Assembly (NCBI GenBank): GCA_023387235.1
Contig: JAEWIJ010000097.1
Location: 1 to 63,091, forward strand
Source: Pseudomonadota bacterium
GTDB taxonomy: Bacteria > Pseudomonadota > Alphaproteobacteria > Rhizobiales > Hyphomicrobiaceae
DNA length: 63,091 bases
Reading direction: 5' to 3'
This document shows positions 16,657 through 25,953 of the stretch, piece after piece. A program made the position numbers and the translations under genes. The notes beneath the pieces are model-generated. The model was not told where the DNA came from. It was given only the letters and a program-made list of their open reading frames with translations, and did not search any database. Position 1 is the first letter of the stretch. Each line of letters opens with the position of its first letter.

Positions 16657-18219
16657 ATGCTTAAGCACGCACCCGCAAAGTCCGGTGCCTCGACGCGATC
16701 CCGGACGCTCGCCGGAGTGGCGGTTGCCGCTGCGCTCGGCGGCACCCTCGTCGTTGCCCCGCAGTTCGGCGTTCTCGCCCAGCAGCGCACCGCCCAGACC
16801 GTCGAGACCCCGTTCGGCCGCGCGCCGCTGAGCTTCGCCGACATCGTCGAAAGGGTGAAGCCCGCGGTCGTCAGCATCAACGTCACGAACAACGGCAGCA
16901 AGCTTTCGCGGCGCATGCCCCGCGGCGGCCAGCCCAATGCGCCCGGTGGTCGTGTCATGCCGGACCTGCCGGACGACCACCCGCTGAACGAGTTCTTCCG
17001 CAATCTGCCGCGCGAGTTCGGCCGCGGCGGCACGCCGAACGCGCCGACGCCGCGTCCTTCGCTCGCGCAGGGCTCGGGCTTCGTGATCTCGGCCGACGGC
17101 TATGTCGTCACCAACAATCACGTGATCGACGGCGCCGACAAGATCACGGTGAGCTTCGACCGCGACAACAAGTATGATGCCGACCTCGTGGGCGCCGATC
17201 CGCGCACCGACATCGCGCTCCTGAAGATCAAGTCCGACAAGAAGTTCGAGTTCATCCGCTTCGCCAGCAAGGAAGCACGCGTCGGTGACTGGGTGATCGC
17301 GGTCGGCAATCCGTTCGGCCTCGGCGGCACGGTCACGGCCGGCATCGTCTCGGCTTCGGGCCGCGACATCGGCTCGGGCCCGTACGACTACATTCAGATC
17401 GACGCGGCCGTGAACCGCGGCAACTCGGGCGGCCCCACCTTCAATCTCGATGGTGAGGTGATCGGCGTGAATACCGCCATCTACAGCCCGTCGGGCGGCA
17501 ACGTCGGCATCGCCTTCGCAGTGCCCGCCAAGACCGCGAACGAGGTCATCGAGCAGCTCCGCTCGAAGGGCAGCGTCAGCCGCGGCTGGCTCGGCGTGAA
17601 AATCGAGAACGTCAACGAGGGCACGGCTCAGAGCCTCGGCCTCAGCAGCCCGCGCGGCGCGCTCGTCAGCGAGATCACGGCCGGCAGCCCTGCTTCGTCG
17701 TCCGAGCTTCGCGCCGGCGATGCGATCGTCGCTGTGAACGGCGGCGAGATCCGCGACAGCCGCGACCTCGCCCGCAAGATTGCCGAGTTCGCTCCCGGGA
17801 CGACCGTGCGCATCGAGGTCATGCGGTTCGGCAAGAGCGAGGTCGTGCCGGTCAAGCTCGGCACGTTCCCGGCAAACCCGGACGTCGCGGCCAACACGCC
17901 GGCAGCGCCCGAGCGCGACACCACTCCGACGCCGGCTGTCACCGAGCTCGACCAGCTTGGTCTCTCGGTGACCTCCGTGTCGGGCGGAAAGGCGGAAGGT
18001 GTCGCCATCTCCGAGGTCACGTCCGGATCGGACGCTGCCGAGAAGGGTCTCAAGGCCGGCGACATCATCGTCGAGGCCCAGGGCCAGAAGGTCGCCAACG
18101 CCGCCGATGTCGAGGCCGGCATCAAGAAGGCGAAGAGCGATGGCCGCTCCGCCGTCCTTCTCCGCGTCAAGTCCGGCGATCAGCTCCGCTTCGTCGGCGT
18201 CAAGCTGAAGGCGGGCTGA
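16657..18219 (+). CDS. degP: Do-family periplasmic serine protease (DegP/HtrA)
   Basis: A 520-residue periplasmic quality-control protease and chaperone. After an N-terminal signal/anchor (RTLAGVAVAAALGGTLVVAP) comes the trypsin-like domain: His in YVVTNNHVIDGAD, Asp in DPRTDIALLKI, Ser in NRGNSGGPTF, all intact. Two PDZ domains follow, the first from about WLGVKIENVNEGTAQSLGLS with RAGDAIVAVNGGEI, the second from LGLSVTSVSGGKAEGVAIS with KAGDIIVEAQGQKV. The Do-type layout and the long Gly/Pro-rich LA loop (RGGQPNAPGGRV) match alphaproteobacterial DegP. AGAGGA precedes the ATG. A two-component system follows on the same strand. Confidence 0.93.
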   Translation: MLKHAPAKSGASTRSRTLAGVAVAAALGGTLVVAPQFGVLAQQRTAQTVETPFGRAPLSFADIVERVKPAVVSINVTNNGSKLSRRMPRGGQPNAPGGRVMPDLPDDHPLNEFFRNLPREFGRGGTPNAPTPRPSLAQGSGFVISADGYVVTNNHVIDGADKITVSFDRDNKYDADLVGADPRTDIALLKIKSDKKFEFIRFASKEARVGDWVIAVGNPFGLGGTVTAGIVSASGRDIGSGPYDYIQIDAAVNRGNSGGPTFNLDGEVIGVNTAIYSPSGGNVGIAFAVPAKTANEVIEQLRSKGSVSRGWLGVKIENVNEGTAQSLGLSSPRGALVSEITAGSPASSSELRAGDAIVAVNGGEIRDSRDLARKIAEFAPGTTVRIEVMRFGKSEVVPVKLGTFPANPDVAANTPAAPERDTTPTPAVTELDQLGLSVTSVSGGKAEGVAISEVTSGSDAAEKGLKAGDIIVEAQGQKVANAADVEAGIKKAKSDGRSAVLLRVKSGDQLRFVGVKLKAG

Positions 18220-18357
18220 GAGCCTTCGGCGAACTGCTGGTGCCCGCTTTGGTTCCTTGTTCCCTCGCGTCAGGAACCTGCTTCGGAGCCGGACACTAGC
18301 GAACGACCGGCATTGACGGTGGCCCCCCACACCGTCTAGGTCGGGTCGTCAAGAGGA

Positions 18358-18385
18358 GCGTGCCGGGTTCCCCCGCCCGGCACGC
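18358..18385 (+). terminator. Strong hairpin between degP and the response regulator gene
   Basis: GCGTGCCGGG (18358-18367) and CCCGGCACGC (18376-18385) form perfect 10-bp arms with an 8-base loop, followed only by TTCAC. It lies 138 bp after degP and ends 26 bp before the response regulator ATG. It may terminate degP transcription or sit in the leader of the two-component operon. Confidence 0.5.
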
Positions 18386-18411
18386 TTCACTGCCTCAAGA
18401 GGTCGCCGGCT

Positions 18412-19092
18412 ATGCGCGTGCTCGTCATCGAGGACAATCGCGAAACGGCCCAGTTCGTGCAGCGCGGCCTGCGCGAGGCGAGCCACGTGGCCGAGATCGC
18501 CGAGGACGGTGAGGTCGGCCTCGAGCTCGCGCGTGGCGGAGGCTACGACGTGCTCATCGTCGATCGCATGCTGCCGCGCCTCGATGGTCTCACACTCATC
18601 CAGACACTGCGCGCCGAGGGCGATCGCACGCCGGTGCTCATCCTGTCGGCGATGAGCCATGTCGATGACCGCGTGAAGGGCCTGCGCGCCGGCGGCGACG
18701 ACTACCTGACGAAGCCCTTCGCGCTCGCCGAGCTCATCGCCCGCGTGGAGGTGCTCGCACGCCGGCGCCAGCCGGAGGAGCAGACGACGCGCTATGTCGT
18801 CGGCGATCTCGTGCTCGACCGCCTGACGCACAAGGTCACGCGCGGCAGCGAAGCCATCGTGCTGCAGCCGCGCGAGTTCCGCCTTCTCGAATACCTCATG
18901 CGCAATGCCGGGCAGGTCGTCACGCGCACGATGCTGCTCGAGAACGTGTGGGATTATCACTTCGACCCGCAGACCAACTTCATCGACGTCCACATCTCGC
19001 GCCTCAGAGGCAAGATCGACCGCAACTTCGACCGCCCGCTCCTGCACACCGTGCGCGGTGCCGGCTACATGATGCGCGACGGCGGCGAGTAG
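18412..19092 (+). CDS. OmpR/PhoB-type response regulator
   Basis: A 226-residue two-component response regulator. The receiver domain (residues 1-115) has the acidic pair E7/D8, phosphoacceptor D51 in VLIVDRMLP, the conserved Thr/Ser in LILSAMS and Lys in YLTKPFALAEL. The C-terminal winged helix binds DNA: PREFRLLEYLMRNAGQVVTR, NFIDVHISRLRGKID and VRGAGYMMRDG. It is followed after six bases by a histidine kinase and then glnE. This gene order is common in Rhizobiales next to degP. The target genes cannot be read from the sequence; the adjacent protease suggests an envelope role, which is inference. Confidence 0.93.
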   Translation: MRVLVIEDNRETAQFVQRGLREASHVAEIAEDGEVGLELARGGGYDVLIVDRMLPRLDGLTLIQTLRAEGDRTPVLILSAMSHVDDRVKGLRAGGDDYLTKPFALAELIARVEVLARRRQPEEQTTRYVVGDLVLDRLTHKVTRGSEAIVLQPREFRLLEYLMRNAGQVVTRTMLLENVWDYHFDPQTNFIDVHISRLRGKIDRNFDRPLLHTVRGAGYMMRDGGE

Positions 19093-19098
19093 CCGGTG

Positions 19099-20604
19099 AT
19101 GGATCGCGCCGCGCCCAAAGCCACGCGCCCGCCGCGCTTCTGGCATACGACCTCCTTCCGGGCCGCGGTCGTCGCAACGCTGGCGCTCGCGCTGACCGCC
19201 ATTCTCATGGTCGCCTTCGTCACGCGCTCGACGAACGACGCCATGAGCCGCGCGACGATCGACGCGCTCGATCGCGAGGGCGCAGCACTCCACCGCGCTT
19301 ATGCGCAGGGCGGCCTCGACGGCATCGTGCAGGCCATCCAGGGCCGGATCACGACGGGCGATGCACACCTCTACATGCTTCTCGATGCCACGAAGCGCGT
19401 CGTCGCGGGGAACCTCACCGATCCGCCGACCTTTCCGATCGAAGCGCGCGGCGGCGGCACGTTCCGCTACTACCTGCCGAGCGACGATCGGAGCGCACCC
19501 GCGCGTCTCGCAGCGGGCCGTGTGTTCGCGCTGCCCAATGGCGCGTCGCTGGTCGTCGCGCGCGATATCGAGCCGCAAAGGATCTATCTCGCCGCCACCA
19601 ACCGCGCGCTCGCGATCGGCATGGCGCTCCTGGCGCTCGTCGGGCTTGCCGCCGGCGTTGCGCTCGGCCGTCACATCCTGAAACGCGTCGACAGTATGAC
19701 GGCCGCCAGCCGATCGATCATGGCCGGCAATCTCACCCAGCGCCTGCCGCGCATCGGCACCGAGGACGAGCTCGATCGTCTTGCCGACAGCCTCAATGCC
19801 ATGCTCGACCGCATCGAGCTGCTCATGCTCGGCATGAAGGAGGTGTCCGACAACATCGCCCACGACCTCAAGACGCCGCTCAATCGCCTGCGCAATCGCG
19901 CAGAGGCCGCACTCGCGGACCAGCGCGGCAGTCCCGCATGGCGCGCGGGCCTCGAGCACGCCATCGAGGATGCAGACGAGCTGATGAAGACGTTCAACGC
20001 GCTGCTGCTCATTGCGCGCCTCGAAGCGGGCGCCGTCGACGATACGATGGCGCCGGTCGAGATCGGCAGCATGGTCGAGGATCTGGCCGAGCTCTACGCG
20101 CCCGCTGCAGAGGAGGCCGGCCTCGATCTCGATTGGCAAGGTGCCGGCCCCGCGCCCATTCACGTCCGCGCCAACCGCCAGCTTCTCGGGCAGGCCATCG
20201 CCAACCTCATCGAAAACGCCATCAAGTACGCGGCACCGGGAGACGGCAACGCGCCGGCCGACGCGACCATCTCCGTCGCGCTCACACCGCGAGATGGCAC
20301 AGTCGAGATCGCGGTCGCGGATCGCGGGCCCGGCATTGCGGAAGAGGACCGCGAGCGCGCCGTGCGCCGTTTCGTGCGCCTCGAAGCGAGCCGCACGAAG
20401 CCCGGCACCGGCCTTGGCCTGAGCCTCGTCGCGGCCGTCGCGCGGCTCCATCACGGCGGCCTGCGGCTCGAGGACAACCGGCCGGGCTTGCGCGTGGTGC
20501 TTTCACTTCCGATGATGACCGTCCCCGAAGCAGGCGATGCCGCGGACGATACAGCGCGGCCGGAGAAGGACGAAGGCGCATGGCGGAAGGCGCAAGCCAG
20601 TTGA
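19099..20604 (+). CDS. Membrane sensor histidine kinase
   Basis: A 501-residue kinase pairing with the preceding regulator. A first membrane span (AAVVATLALALTAILMVAF) and a second (ALAIGMALLALVGLAAGVALG) bracket a periplasmic sensor region of about 130 residues. A HAMP domain follows, then the H box NIAHDLKTPLNRLRNR with the phosphorylated His, N box NLIENAIKYA, G1 VADRGPGIAEED and G2 GTGLGLSLV. All catalytic boxes are intact. Its last 25 bases overlap the start of glnE, so the three genes are probably co-transcribed. ATG 19099 directly follows an in-frame GTG. Confidence 0.92.
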   Translation: MDRAAPKATRPPRFWHTTSFRAAVVATLALALTAILMVAFVTRSTNDAMSRATIDALDREGAALHRAYAQGGLDGIVQAIQGRITTGDAHLYMLLDATKRVVAGNLTDPPTFPIEARGGGTFRYYLPSDDRSAPARLAAGRVFALPNGASLVVARDIEPQRIYLAATNRALAIGMALLALVGLAAGVALGRHILKRVDSMTAASRSIMAGNLTQRLPRIGTEDELDRLADSLNAMLDRIELLMLGMKEVSDNIAHDLKTPLNRLRNRAEAALADQRGSPAWRAGLEHAIEDADELMKTFNALLLIARLEAGAVDDTMAPVEIGSMVEDLAELYAPAAEEAGLDLDWQGAGPAPIHVRANRQLLGQAIANLIENAIKYAAPGDGNAPADATISVALTPRDGTVEIAVADRGPGIAEEDRERAVRRFVRLEASRTKPGTGLGLSLVAAVARLHHGGLRLEDNRPGLRVVLSLPMMTVPEAGDAADDTARPEKDEGAWRKAQAS

Positions 20605-23513
20605 AGTCCCTTTGGCAGCGCATCACCGAGAGGCCGCTCGCCTTCGACGCGCGGCTCGCCGCCGACCGCCTGGCCGAACTCGAATCCGCAGCATCCGCTG
20701 CCCTGGCGCCGATCCTCGCCGAGCCCGCCGTGCGCGACCTTCTCATAGGCACGCTCGGCTCGTCGCCCTATCTCGCCGGGCTCATTCTGCGCGATCCCGA
20801 GCGGCTCACGCGCATTCTCACGACGGCACCCGAGGCGCACATGGCCGCGCTCGGCCGCACGCTTGATGCCGACATGCTCGCAGCCACGACGCAGGCCGAT
20901 GCCATGCGCATCCTGCGCCAGTACAAGGCCGAAGTCGCCTTGCTCGTGGCGCTCGCCGACCTCAGCGGCGCATGGCCTGTCATGACCGTCACTGGCGAGC
21001 TCAGTGCCTCGGCCGATACGACGACCGCTGCCGCCGTGCGCTTTCTCTTCAATGCCGCGATCTCCAAGGGAGACTGGCTCGGCACGGCCGGCCCGGCGTG
21101 CGATGCCGATACCGGCTACATTGTCCTCGGTATGGGCAAGCACGGCGCCCGCGAGCTCAACTACTCGAGCGATATCGATCTGATCGTCTTCTACGAACCC
21201 GAGCTCGTGAAGCTGCGCGTCGGTCTCGAGCCGCTCGCCTTCTTCGTGCGCATGACGCGCGATCTCGTCCGCCTCATGCAGGAGCGGACCGGCGATGGCT
21301 ATGTCTTCCGCACCGACCTTCGCCTGCGTCCCGATCCCGGCGCCACGCAGGTCGCAATCTCGACGGACGCCGCGCTCAACTACTACGAAAGCTTCGGCCA
21401 GAACTGGGAGCGCGCCGCCATGATCAAGGCGCGGCCCGTGGCGGGCGATATCCAGGCGGGCGAGAACCTCATCAGGGAGCTGGCGCCGTTCGTATGGCGC
21501 AAGTACCTCGACTTTGCCGCCATCGCCGACATCCATGCGATGAAGCGCCAGATCCACGCCTTCAAGGGTTTCGGCGAGATCGGCGTTGCCGGCCACAACA
21601 TCAAGGTCGGTCGCGGCGGCATCCGCGAGATCGAATTCTTTGCCCAGACGCAGCAGCTCATTGCCGGCGGCCGCCAGCCGGATCTCAGGGTATCCGATAC
21701 GATCGGTGCCCTCGCACAACTCGTCGAGCGCGGCTGGATCAAGCCGCTCGTGCGCGACGAGCTGACCGAGAGCTATCTCTTCCTGCGCCGGATCGAGCAC
21801 AGGCTGCAGATGATCGCCGACGAGCAGACGCAGACGTTGCCGGCCGACGACGAGGGCCTCCTGCGTCTTGCGCGCTTCTCGGGTTATGAGGACATCGCCG
21901 CATTCTCCGCCGCGCTCGTCGCGCATCTCGAACGTGTCCAGCGCCATTACGGTGCGCTCTTCGAGGATGTGCCGGAGCTGACGCGCGGCAATGCCAACAT
22001 GGTCTTTGCCGGCGAGCAGGACGATCCCGGCACCGTCGAGACGCTGACCCGCATGGGCTACAAGCGGCCGTCCGACATCATCGGCGTCGTGCGCGGCTGG
22101 CATCATGGCCGATATCAGGCCGTACGCACGCCGCGTGCCCGCGAGCTCCTGACCGAAGTGCAGCCGACGCTGATCGAGGCGCTCTCGCGCACCAGCGATC
22201 CCGATCAGGCCTTTCTCGGCTTCGATCGCTTTCTGTCCCTGCTTCCCTCCGGCGTGCAGCTCTTCTCGCTGCTGCGGAACAATCCGCGCCTTCTCCGTCT
22301 CGTCGCCGACATCATGGGCTCCGCGCCGCGGCTCGCGCGCATCATCAGCCGGCGTCGCCGCGTTCTCGATGCCGTGCTCGACCCCGGCTTCTTCGGCAGC
22401 CTGCCCGATGCCGATGCCCTCGCGCGCATTGTCGATGCCGAGATCGCGGCCGCGGCGGACTACCAGGAGGCGCTCGACCGCGCCCGCATCGTCGGCAGCG
22501 AGCAGGCTTTTCTGATCGGCGTCCGTGTGCTCTCGGGCACCATCACCGCCGCGCAGGCGGGTGGCGCCTATGCCTCACTCGCCGAGCATCTGATTGCGGC
22601 GCTCCAGCGCCAGGTCGAGCACGAGATCGTCTCCCAGAGCGGACACGTGACCGGCGGCGCGGCGGTGGTCGTCGCCATGGGCAAGCTCGGCGGGCGCGAG
22701 ATGACCGCCGCCTCCGACCTCGATCTCATCCTCGTCTATGACTTCGACAGTACCGTGCAGCAGTCCGACGGCCCGCGGCCGCTGGCGCCGAGCCAATACT
22801 TCGCCCGCCTCACGCAGCGTCTCATCTCGGCGCTGTCCTCGCCGACGGCCGAAGGCGAGCTCTACGAGGTCGACATGCGTCTCAGGCCCTCGGGCCAGAA
22901 GGGACCGGTCGCGACGCAGCTTTCGAGCTTCGAGCACTACCAGGACCAGGAGGCCTGGACCTGGGAGCACATGGCCCTCACGCGCGCCCGCGTGATCTCG
23001 GGTCCCGATGAGCTGCGCGCCCGCGTCGAGGCAGCCATCCGCCATGCGCTCGTGCGGCCGCGCGACCGCGCCAAGCTGGTGGCGGACGTGCGCGACATGC
23101 GCGCCCGCATCGCCAAGGAGAAGGGCACCGAGGACATCTGGGAGCTGAAGCAGGTTCGCGGCGGCCTCGTCGATATCGAGTTCATCGCCCAGTTCCTCCA
23201 GCTCGCCCATGCCGACGCGCACCCTGAAGTGCTCGATCAGCACACGATCAACGCCTTGAAAAAACTGAGCAAAGCAGGACTGCTCGCGCCGTCGCACGCC
23301 GACGTCCTGATCCCCGCGGCAGTCCTCGTACATAACCTGACCGAGGTATTGCGCCTCTGCCTCGATGGCCCCTTCGAACCTGCCAAGGCGCCGGACGGCC
23401 TGCGCGAGCTGTTGACCCGGGCCGGCGATGCGCCGGATTTCGCGCGCCTCGAAGCCACCCTCCGTTCGGCTCTCGCCGAGGTTGCAATCCTCTTCGACGT
23501 GATCATTTCCTGA
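20580..23513 (+). CDS. glnE: Bifunctional glutamine synthetase adenylyltransferase/deadenylase
   Basis: GlnE (977 residues) attaches AMP to, and removes it from, glutamine synthetase in response to PII, controlling ammonium assimilation. It has two nucleotidyltransferase domains: the N-terminal adenylyl-removing one with MGKHGARELNYSSDIDLIVF near residue 184 and the C-terminal adenylylating one with AMGKLGGREMTAASDLDLIL near residue 699. Both keep the G-G/A-R-E-(x)n-S-D-x-D metal-binding pattern. Length is normal for the family. The start ATG 20580 lies inside the last codons of the histidine kinase gene, indicating coupling. The reading frame remains open far upstream, but that part lies over the regulator genes in another frame and has no similarity. 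Confidence 0.95.
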   Translation: MAEGASQLKSLWQRITERPLAFDARLAADRLAELESAASAALAPILAEPAVRDLLIGTLGSSPYLAGLILRDPERLTRILTTAPEAHMAALGRTLDADMLAATTQADAMRILRQYKAEVALLVALADLSGAWPVMTVTGELSASADTTTAAAVRFLFNAAISKGDWLGTAGPACDADTGYIVLGMGKHGARELNYSSDIDLIVFYEPELVKLRVGLEPLAFFVRMTRDLVRLMQERTGDGYVFRTDLRLRPDPGATQVAISTDAALNYYESFGQNWERAAMIKARPVAGDIQAGENLIRELAPFVWRKYLDFAAIADIHAMKRQIHAFKGFGEIGVAGHNIKVGRGGIREIEFFAQTQQLIAGGRQPDLRVSDTIGALAQLVERGWIKPLVRDELTESYLFLRRIEHRLQMIADEQTQTLPADDEGLLRLARFSGYEDIAAFSAALVAHLERVQRHYGALFEDVPELTRGNANMVFAGEQDDPGTVETLTRMGYKRPSDIIGVVRGWHHGRYQAVRTPRARELLTEVQPTLIEALSRTSDPDQAFLGFDRFLSLLPSGVQLFSLLRNNPRLLRLVADIMGSAPRLARIISRRRRVLDAVLDPGFFGSLPDADALARIVDAEIAAAADYQEALDRARIVGSEQAFLIGVRVLSGTITAAQAGGAYASLAEHLIAALQRQVEHEIVSQSGHVTGGAAVVVAMGKLGGREMTAASDLDLILVYDFDSTVQQSDGPRPLAPSQYFARLTQRLISALSSPTAEGELYEVDMRLRPSGQKGPVATQLSSFEHYQDQEAWTWEHMALTRARVISGPDELRARVEAAIRHALVRPRDRAKLVADVRDMRARIAKEKGTEDIWELKQVRGGLVDIEFIAQFLQLAHADAHPEVLDQHTINALKKLSKAGLLAPSHADVLIPAAVLVHNLTEVLRLCLDGPFEPAKAPDGLRELLTRAGDAPDFARLEATLRSALAEVAILFDVIIS

Positions 23514-23570
23514 ACATCGGCCAATCACGCGATCGTGCGGCGACGGATTTCCGCGGGCTCCTGCGTTCAC

Positions 23571-23599
23571 CTCCTCGAAAGCAGTTCGAACTCGAGGAG
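23571..23599 (+). promoter_or_regulatory. Hairpin overlapping the ribosome-binding site of the EF-hand gene
   Basis: CTCCTCGA (23571-23578) and TCGAGGAG (23592-23599) are perfect complementary arms; the loop contains most of the palindrome AGTTCGAACT (23583-23592). The GGAG at 23596-23599 is the Shine-Dalgarno site for ATG 23608, so pairing would hide it. Translational control is inferred. Confidence 0.45.
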
Positions 23600-23607
23600 T
23601 TCCCCCA

Positions 23608-24558
23608 ATGTCCAAGAAGAAGGTGCTCGTCGCTGCAGCGATCCTGATCGCCGGCGGTGCAGCCATTGCCGTCTCGGCCCCCGGCCAGCGCCTGCACGAC
23701 CGCATGATGGACCGATGGTCGCATGGGGGCGGTGGCGGCCATGGCCCCGGCATGGGTCTCATGGGCTTCGGTCGCGGCGATATCACCCGCGCGGCGTTCG
23801 ACGAGAAGGTGCGCGAGCGCTTCGCCCGCTTCGACGCGAACAGCGACGGCATCATCGACACGGCCGAGATCGAGGCAGCCATTGCCAAGGGCGGCAAGCA
23901 TCATCGCGGGCACCGCGAGCGCCGGGCCGATCGCGGCGACGCCGGCAAGAACGACGCCCGGCGCGGCCGTTCGGTGAGCAAGTCCGAGTATCTCGACGAG
24001 GTGCGCCGCCGTTTCGCCATGGTCGATCTCGACAGCGACGGCCGGATCACGGATGCCGATCTTCCCCCGCGGATGCGTGATCGTGGTGTCCTCTCCCGGC
24101 TCGCCGACGGCCAGGGCAACATGATGCGCGGCCACCGCGACGGCCGGATGCTCGGCTTTCTGCGCGGCGCCACCGTCGACAAAGATGGCGGCATCACGCT
24201 CGACGAAGTGGTCCGCGTCGCCGGCGAGCGCTTCGATCGCATGGATCGCAACAAGGACGGCACGCTCGACCGTGCCGATCGCGACGCCCGCATCAAGGAA
24301 GCGACCGACTACCGCGTGAAGCGCATCCTGCACCGGTTCGGTGCGGTCGGCGAGGGCAAGATCACGCGCGAGCAGGCCTTCAAGGTTGCAGGTGACATGT
24401 TCGCCCGCTTCGACCGCAACAGCGACGGCACGATCTCGCGCGACGAGCGCCCGAGAGGCTGGCGCGGCCACCGTGGCCATGATCGCGGCCACCACTGGCG
24501 TGGGCGTGATCGCGGCGGCGAGGAGCGCGGCCCCGGCGGCGAGACGAAGAAGATCTGA
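23608..24558 (+). CDS. Secreted EF-hand calcium-binding protein
   Basis: A 316-residue exported protein with an N-terminal hydrophobic signal (KVLVAAAILIAGGAAIAVSA). Four canonical 12-residue EF-hand loops are visible: DANSDGIIDTAE (76-87), DLDSDGRITDAD (140-151), DRNKDGTLDRAD (213-224) and DRNSDGTISRDE (269-280), plus a shortened one near DKDGGITLDE (191-200). The segments between are rich in His, Arg and Gly, and the tail is extremely His/Arg/Gly-rich (RGHRGHDRGHHWRGRDRGG), a possible metal-binding or nucleic-acid-like basic tail. It precedes an ECF sigma factor, an anti-sigma-like protein and a metal-sensor-like protein, suggesting a calcium- or metal-responsive envelope function. Confidence 0.85.
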   Translation: MSKKKVLVAAAILIAGGAAIAVSAPGQRLHDRMMDRWSHGGGGGHGPGMGLMGFGRGDITRAAFDEKVRERFARFDANSDGIIDTAEIEAAIAKGGKHHRGHRERRADRGDAGKNDARRGRSVSKSEYLDEVRRRFAMVDLDSDGRITDADLPPRMRDRGVLSRLADGQGNMMRGHRDGRMLGFLRGATVDKDGGITLDEVVRVAGERFDRMDRNKDGTLDRADRDARIKEATDYRVKRILHRFGAVGEGKITREQAFKVAGDMFARFDRNSDGTISRDERPRGWRGHRGHDRGHHWRGRDRGGEERGPGGETKKI

Positions 24559-24631
24559 GCACGACACGACACGCGGCCGGCCCGGACATGAGGTCCGTGC
24601 CGGGTGCGGGCAACGAAAAGGCGAGGCACAC

Positions 24632-25306
24632 ATGCGCGCGCTGAGCTACACTCCCAGGGTTCTGACGGCCACAGGGAGCGGTCGCGTGACGCGCGTGCAC
24701 GATAGCGGCCCCGGGACGGGAAACCGGCCGGGGACGGAAGCGGGGACGGCTGCCGAGGAGGCGGCCGTTCTCGCGCGCATTCGCGCCGGCGACAGCGCGG
24801 CCTTCCGCCAGGTGATCGACCGCCATATGCCGGCCCTGCTCGCGGTCGCCCGGCGGATGCTCAAGGTGGATGGCGATGCCGAGGACATCGTGCAGGAGGC
24901 GCTCGTGCGCGTCTGGCACCATGCCGGTACGCTGGAGCTCGGCCCCGGTGGCCTGAGGCCCTGGCTGCGCCGCGTGGTGACGAACCTCTGCCTCGACCAC
25001 CTGCGCCGGCATCGCCTGACGAGCGTCGTTGCCGAGGTGCCCGAGACGCCGGAGGCGCCGGGCCAGAGTCGCGGTCTCGAAGAGGCGGATCTCGCCAAGC
25101 GCGTCGGCGAGGCGCTTGCGGCATTGCCGGAACGCCAGCGCGTGGCGCTTACGCTGTTTCACTACGAAGGCTTGAGCCAGATCGAGGTGGGCGACATGCT
25201 CGGCATATCGGATGAAGCGGTCGAATCGCTTCTGGCGCGGGCGCGGCGGTCGCTCAAGGCGGCATTGAAGGACGAGTGGCAGCAGCTGCTGCCGGAGAAC
25301 GAGTAG
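24632..25306 (+). CDS. ECF-type RNA polymerase sigma factor
   Basis: A 224-residue group-4 sigma factor. After a poorly conserved N terminus of about 45 residues, region 2 contains RHMPALLAVARRMLKVDGDA and EDIVQEALVRVWHH, and region 4 contains LPERQRVALTLFHYEGLSQI and MLGISDEAVESLLARARRSL. GAGG lies upstream of ATG 24632; the frame is open further upstream inside the EF-hand gene but without similarity. The three following genes (anti-sigma-like, metal sensor-like) overlap or lie close, as in cnr-type metal-response operons where a sigma factor is held at the membrane. The regulon is not visible. Confidence 0.9.
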   Translation: MRALSYTPRVLTATGSGRVTRVHDSGPGTGNRPGTEAGTAAEEAAVLARIRAGDSAAFRQVIDRHMPALLAVARRMLKVDGDAEDIVQEALVRVWHHAGTLELGPGGLRPWLRRVVTNLCLDHLRRHRLTSVVAEVPETPEAPGQSRGLEEADLAKRVGEALAALPERQRVALTLFHYEGLSQIEVGDMLGISDEAVESLLARARRSLKAALKDEWQQLLPENE

Positions 25307-25344
25307 GAAGAGGCACGAGAGGCGGGGCGCGACATGCGCCTTGG

Positions 25345-25953
25345 ATGAAGATGGCGAACGAGATGAGGCTGGCCGAGCTTACGGCATTCGAGAACGTGCT
25401 CGACACGTTCGGCGGCGATCCGGTGCGCTGGCCGATGGAGAGGCGGGAGCGATTCATGCGCCTTGCCGCTGCCGACGCGGATGCGGCGCGGCTGCTGCGT
25501 GAGGCCAAGGCCCTCGATGCCGTCCTCACGAAGGCCGGGCGCCTGCCGGCTCGCGATACGCGCGCGCTCGCCGATCGCATCGCTGCCGCCGTTGCCGATA
25601 CGGCGCCGGGCCAGCCCGCGCAGCCTCAGCGACAAGCGGAGAGTCCGCCCTCGGCGGGCGACGGCTCTTCGGGCGTGGTCATCGCGTGGCCGCGCAGCGG
25701 TGAGACGCCCCGCGCGCCACGCGAGGCCGCCGTCGCATCCGTGCCGCGGCGATTTTCGAGCGGCTGGCGCACGGCGGCGCTGCTGGCGGCATCGCTCGTC
25801 GTCGGCGTCTTCGTCGGTGCGGGAGACCTGCTGCCTTCAGACGTCGCGCAGTTCGTCGCCAGCGCCACGACGGGGACCGACAATTCGACCCAGGCGATCG
25901 CGTTTCTGAACGGTGAGGGCCTCCTCGAGATCATCGAGGAGGAGTTCCTATGA
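25345..25953 (+). CDS. Single-span membrane protein, probable anti-sigma factor
   Basis: A protein of about 202 residues with a cytoplasmic N-terminal region (LAELTAFENVLDTFGGDPVR followed by WP), a low-complexity linker, one transmembrane helix (RTAALLAASLVVGVFVGAGD) and a periplasmic C terminus ending EGLLEIIEEEFL. The FGGDPxRWP motif is typical of uncharacterised proteins encoded after ECF sigma factors in alphaproteobacteria. Topology and position 38 bp after the sigma gene suggest it is the anti-sigma factor, by analogy with CnrY. Its stop overlaps the start of the next gene (ATGA). The start is uncertain: ATG 25345, 25351 and 25363 are all in frame. Confidence 0.75.
   Translation: MKMANEMRLAELTAFENVLDTFGGDPVRWPMERRERFMRLAAADADAARLLREAKALDAVLTKAGRLPARDTRALADRIAAAVADTAPGQPAQPQRQAESPPSAGDGSSGVVIAWPRSGETPRAPREAAVASVPRRFSSGWRTAALLAASLVVGVFVGAGDLLPSDVAQFVASATTGTDNSTQAIAFLNGEGLLEIIEEEFL

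Noticed and set aside
16600..20454. Two long minus-strand frames opposite degP and the two-component genes
   Set aside because: Both lie antisense to genes with complete catalytic motifs and show no recognisable domain.
18948..20579. Very long open frame running into glnE from upstream
   Set aside because: It overlaps the response regulator and histidine kinase genes in a different frame, is Arg/Ala/His-rich as expected from high-GC shadow translation, and has no family similarity. glnE starts at ATG 20580.
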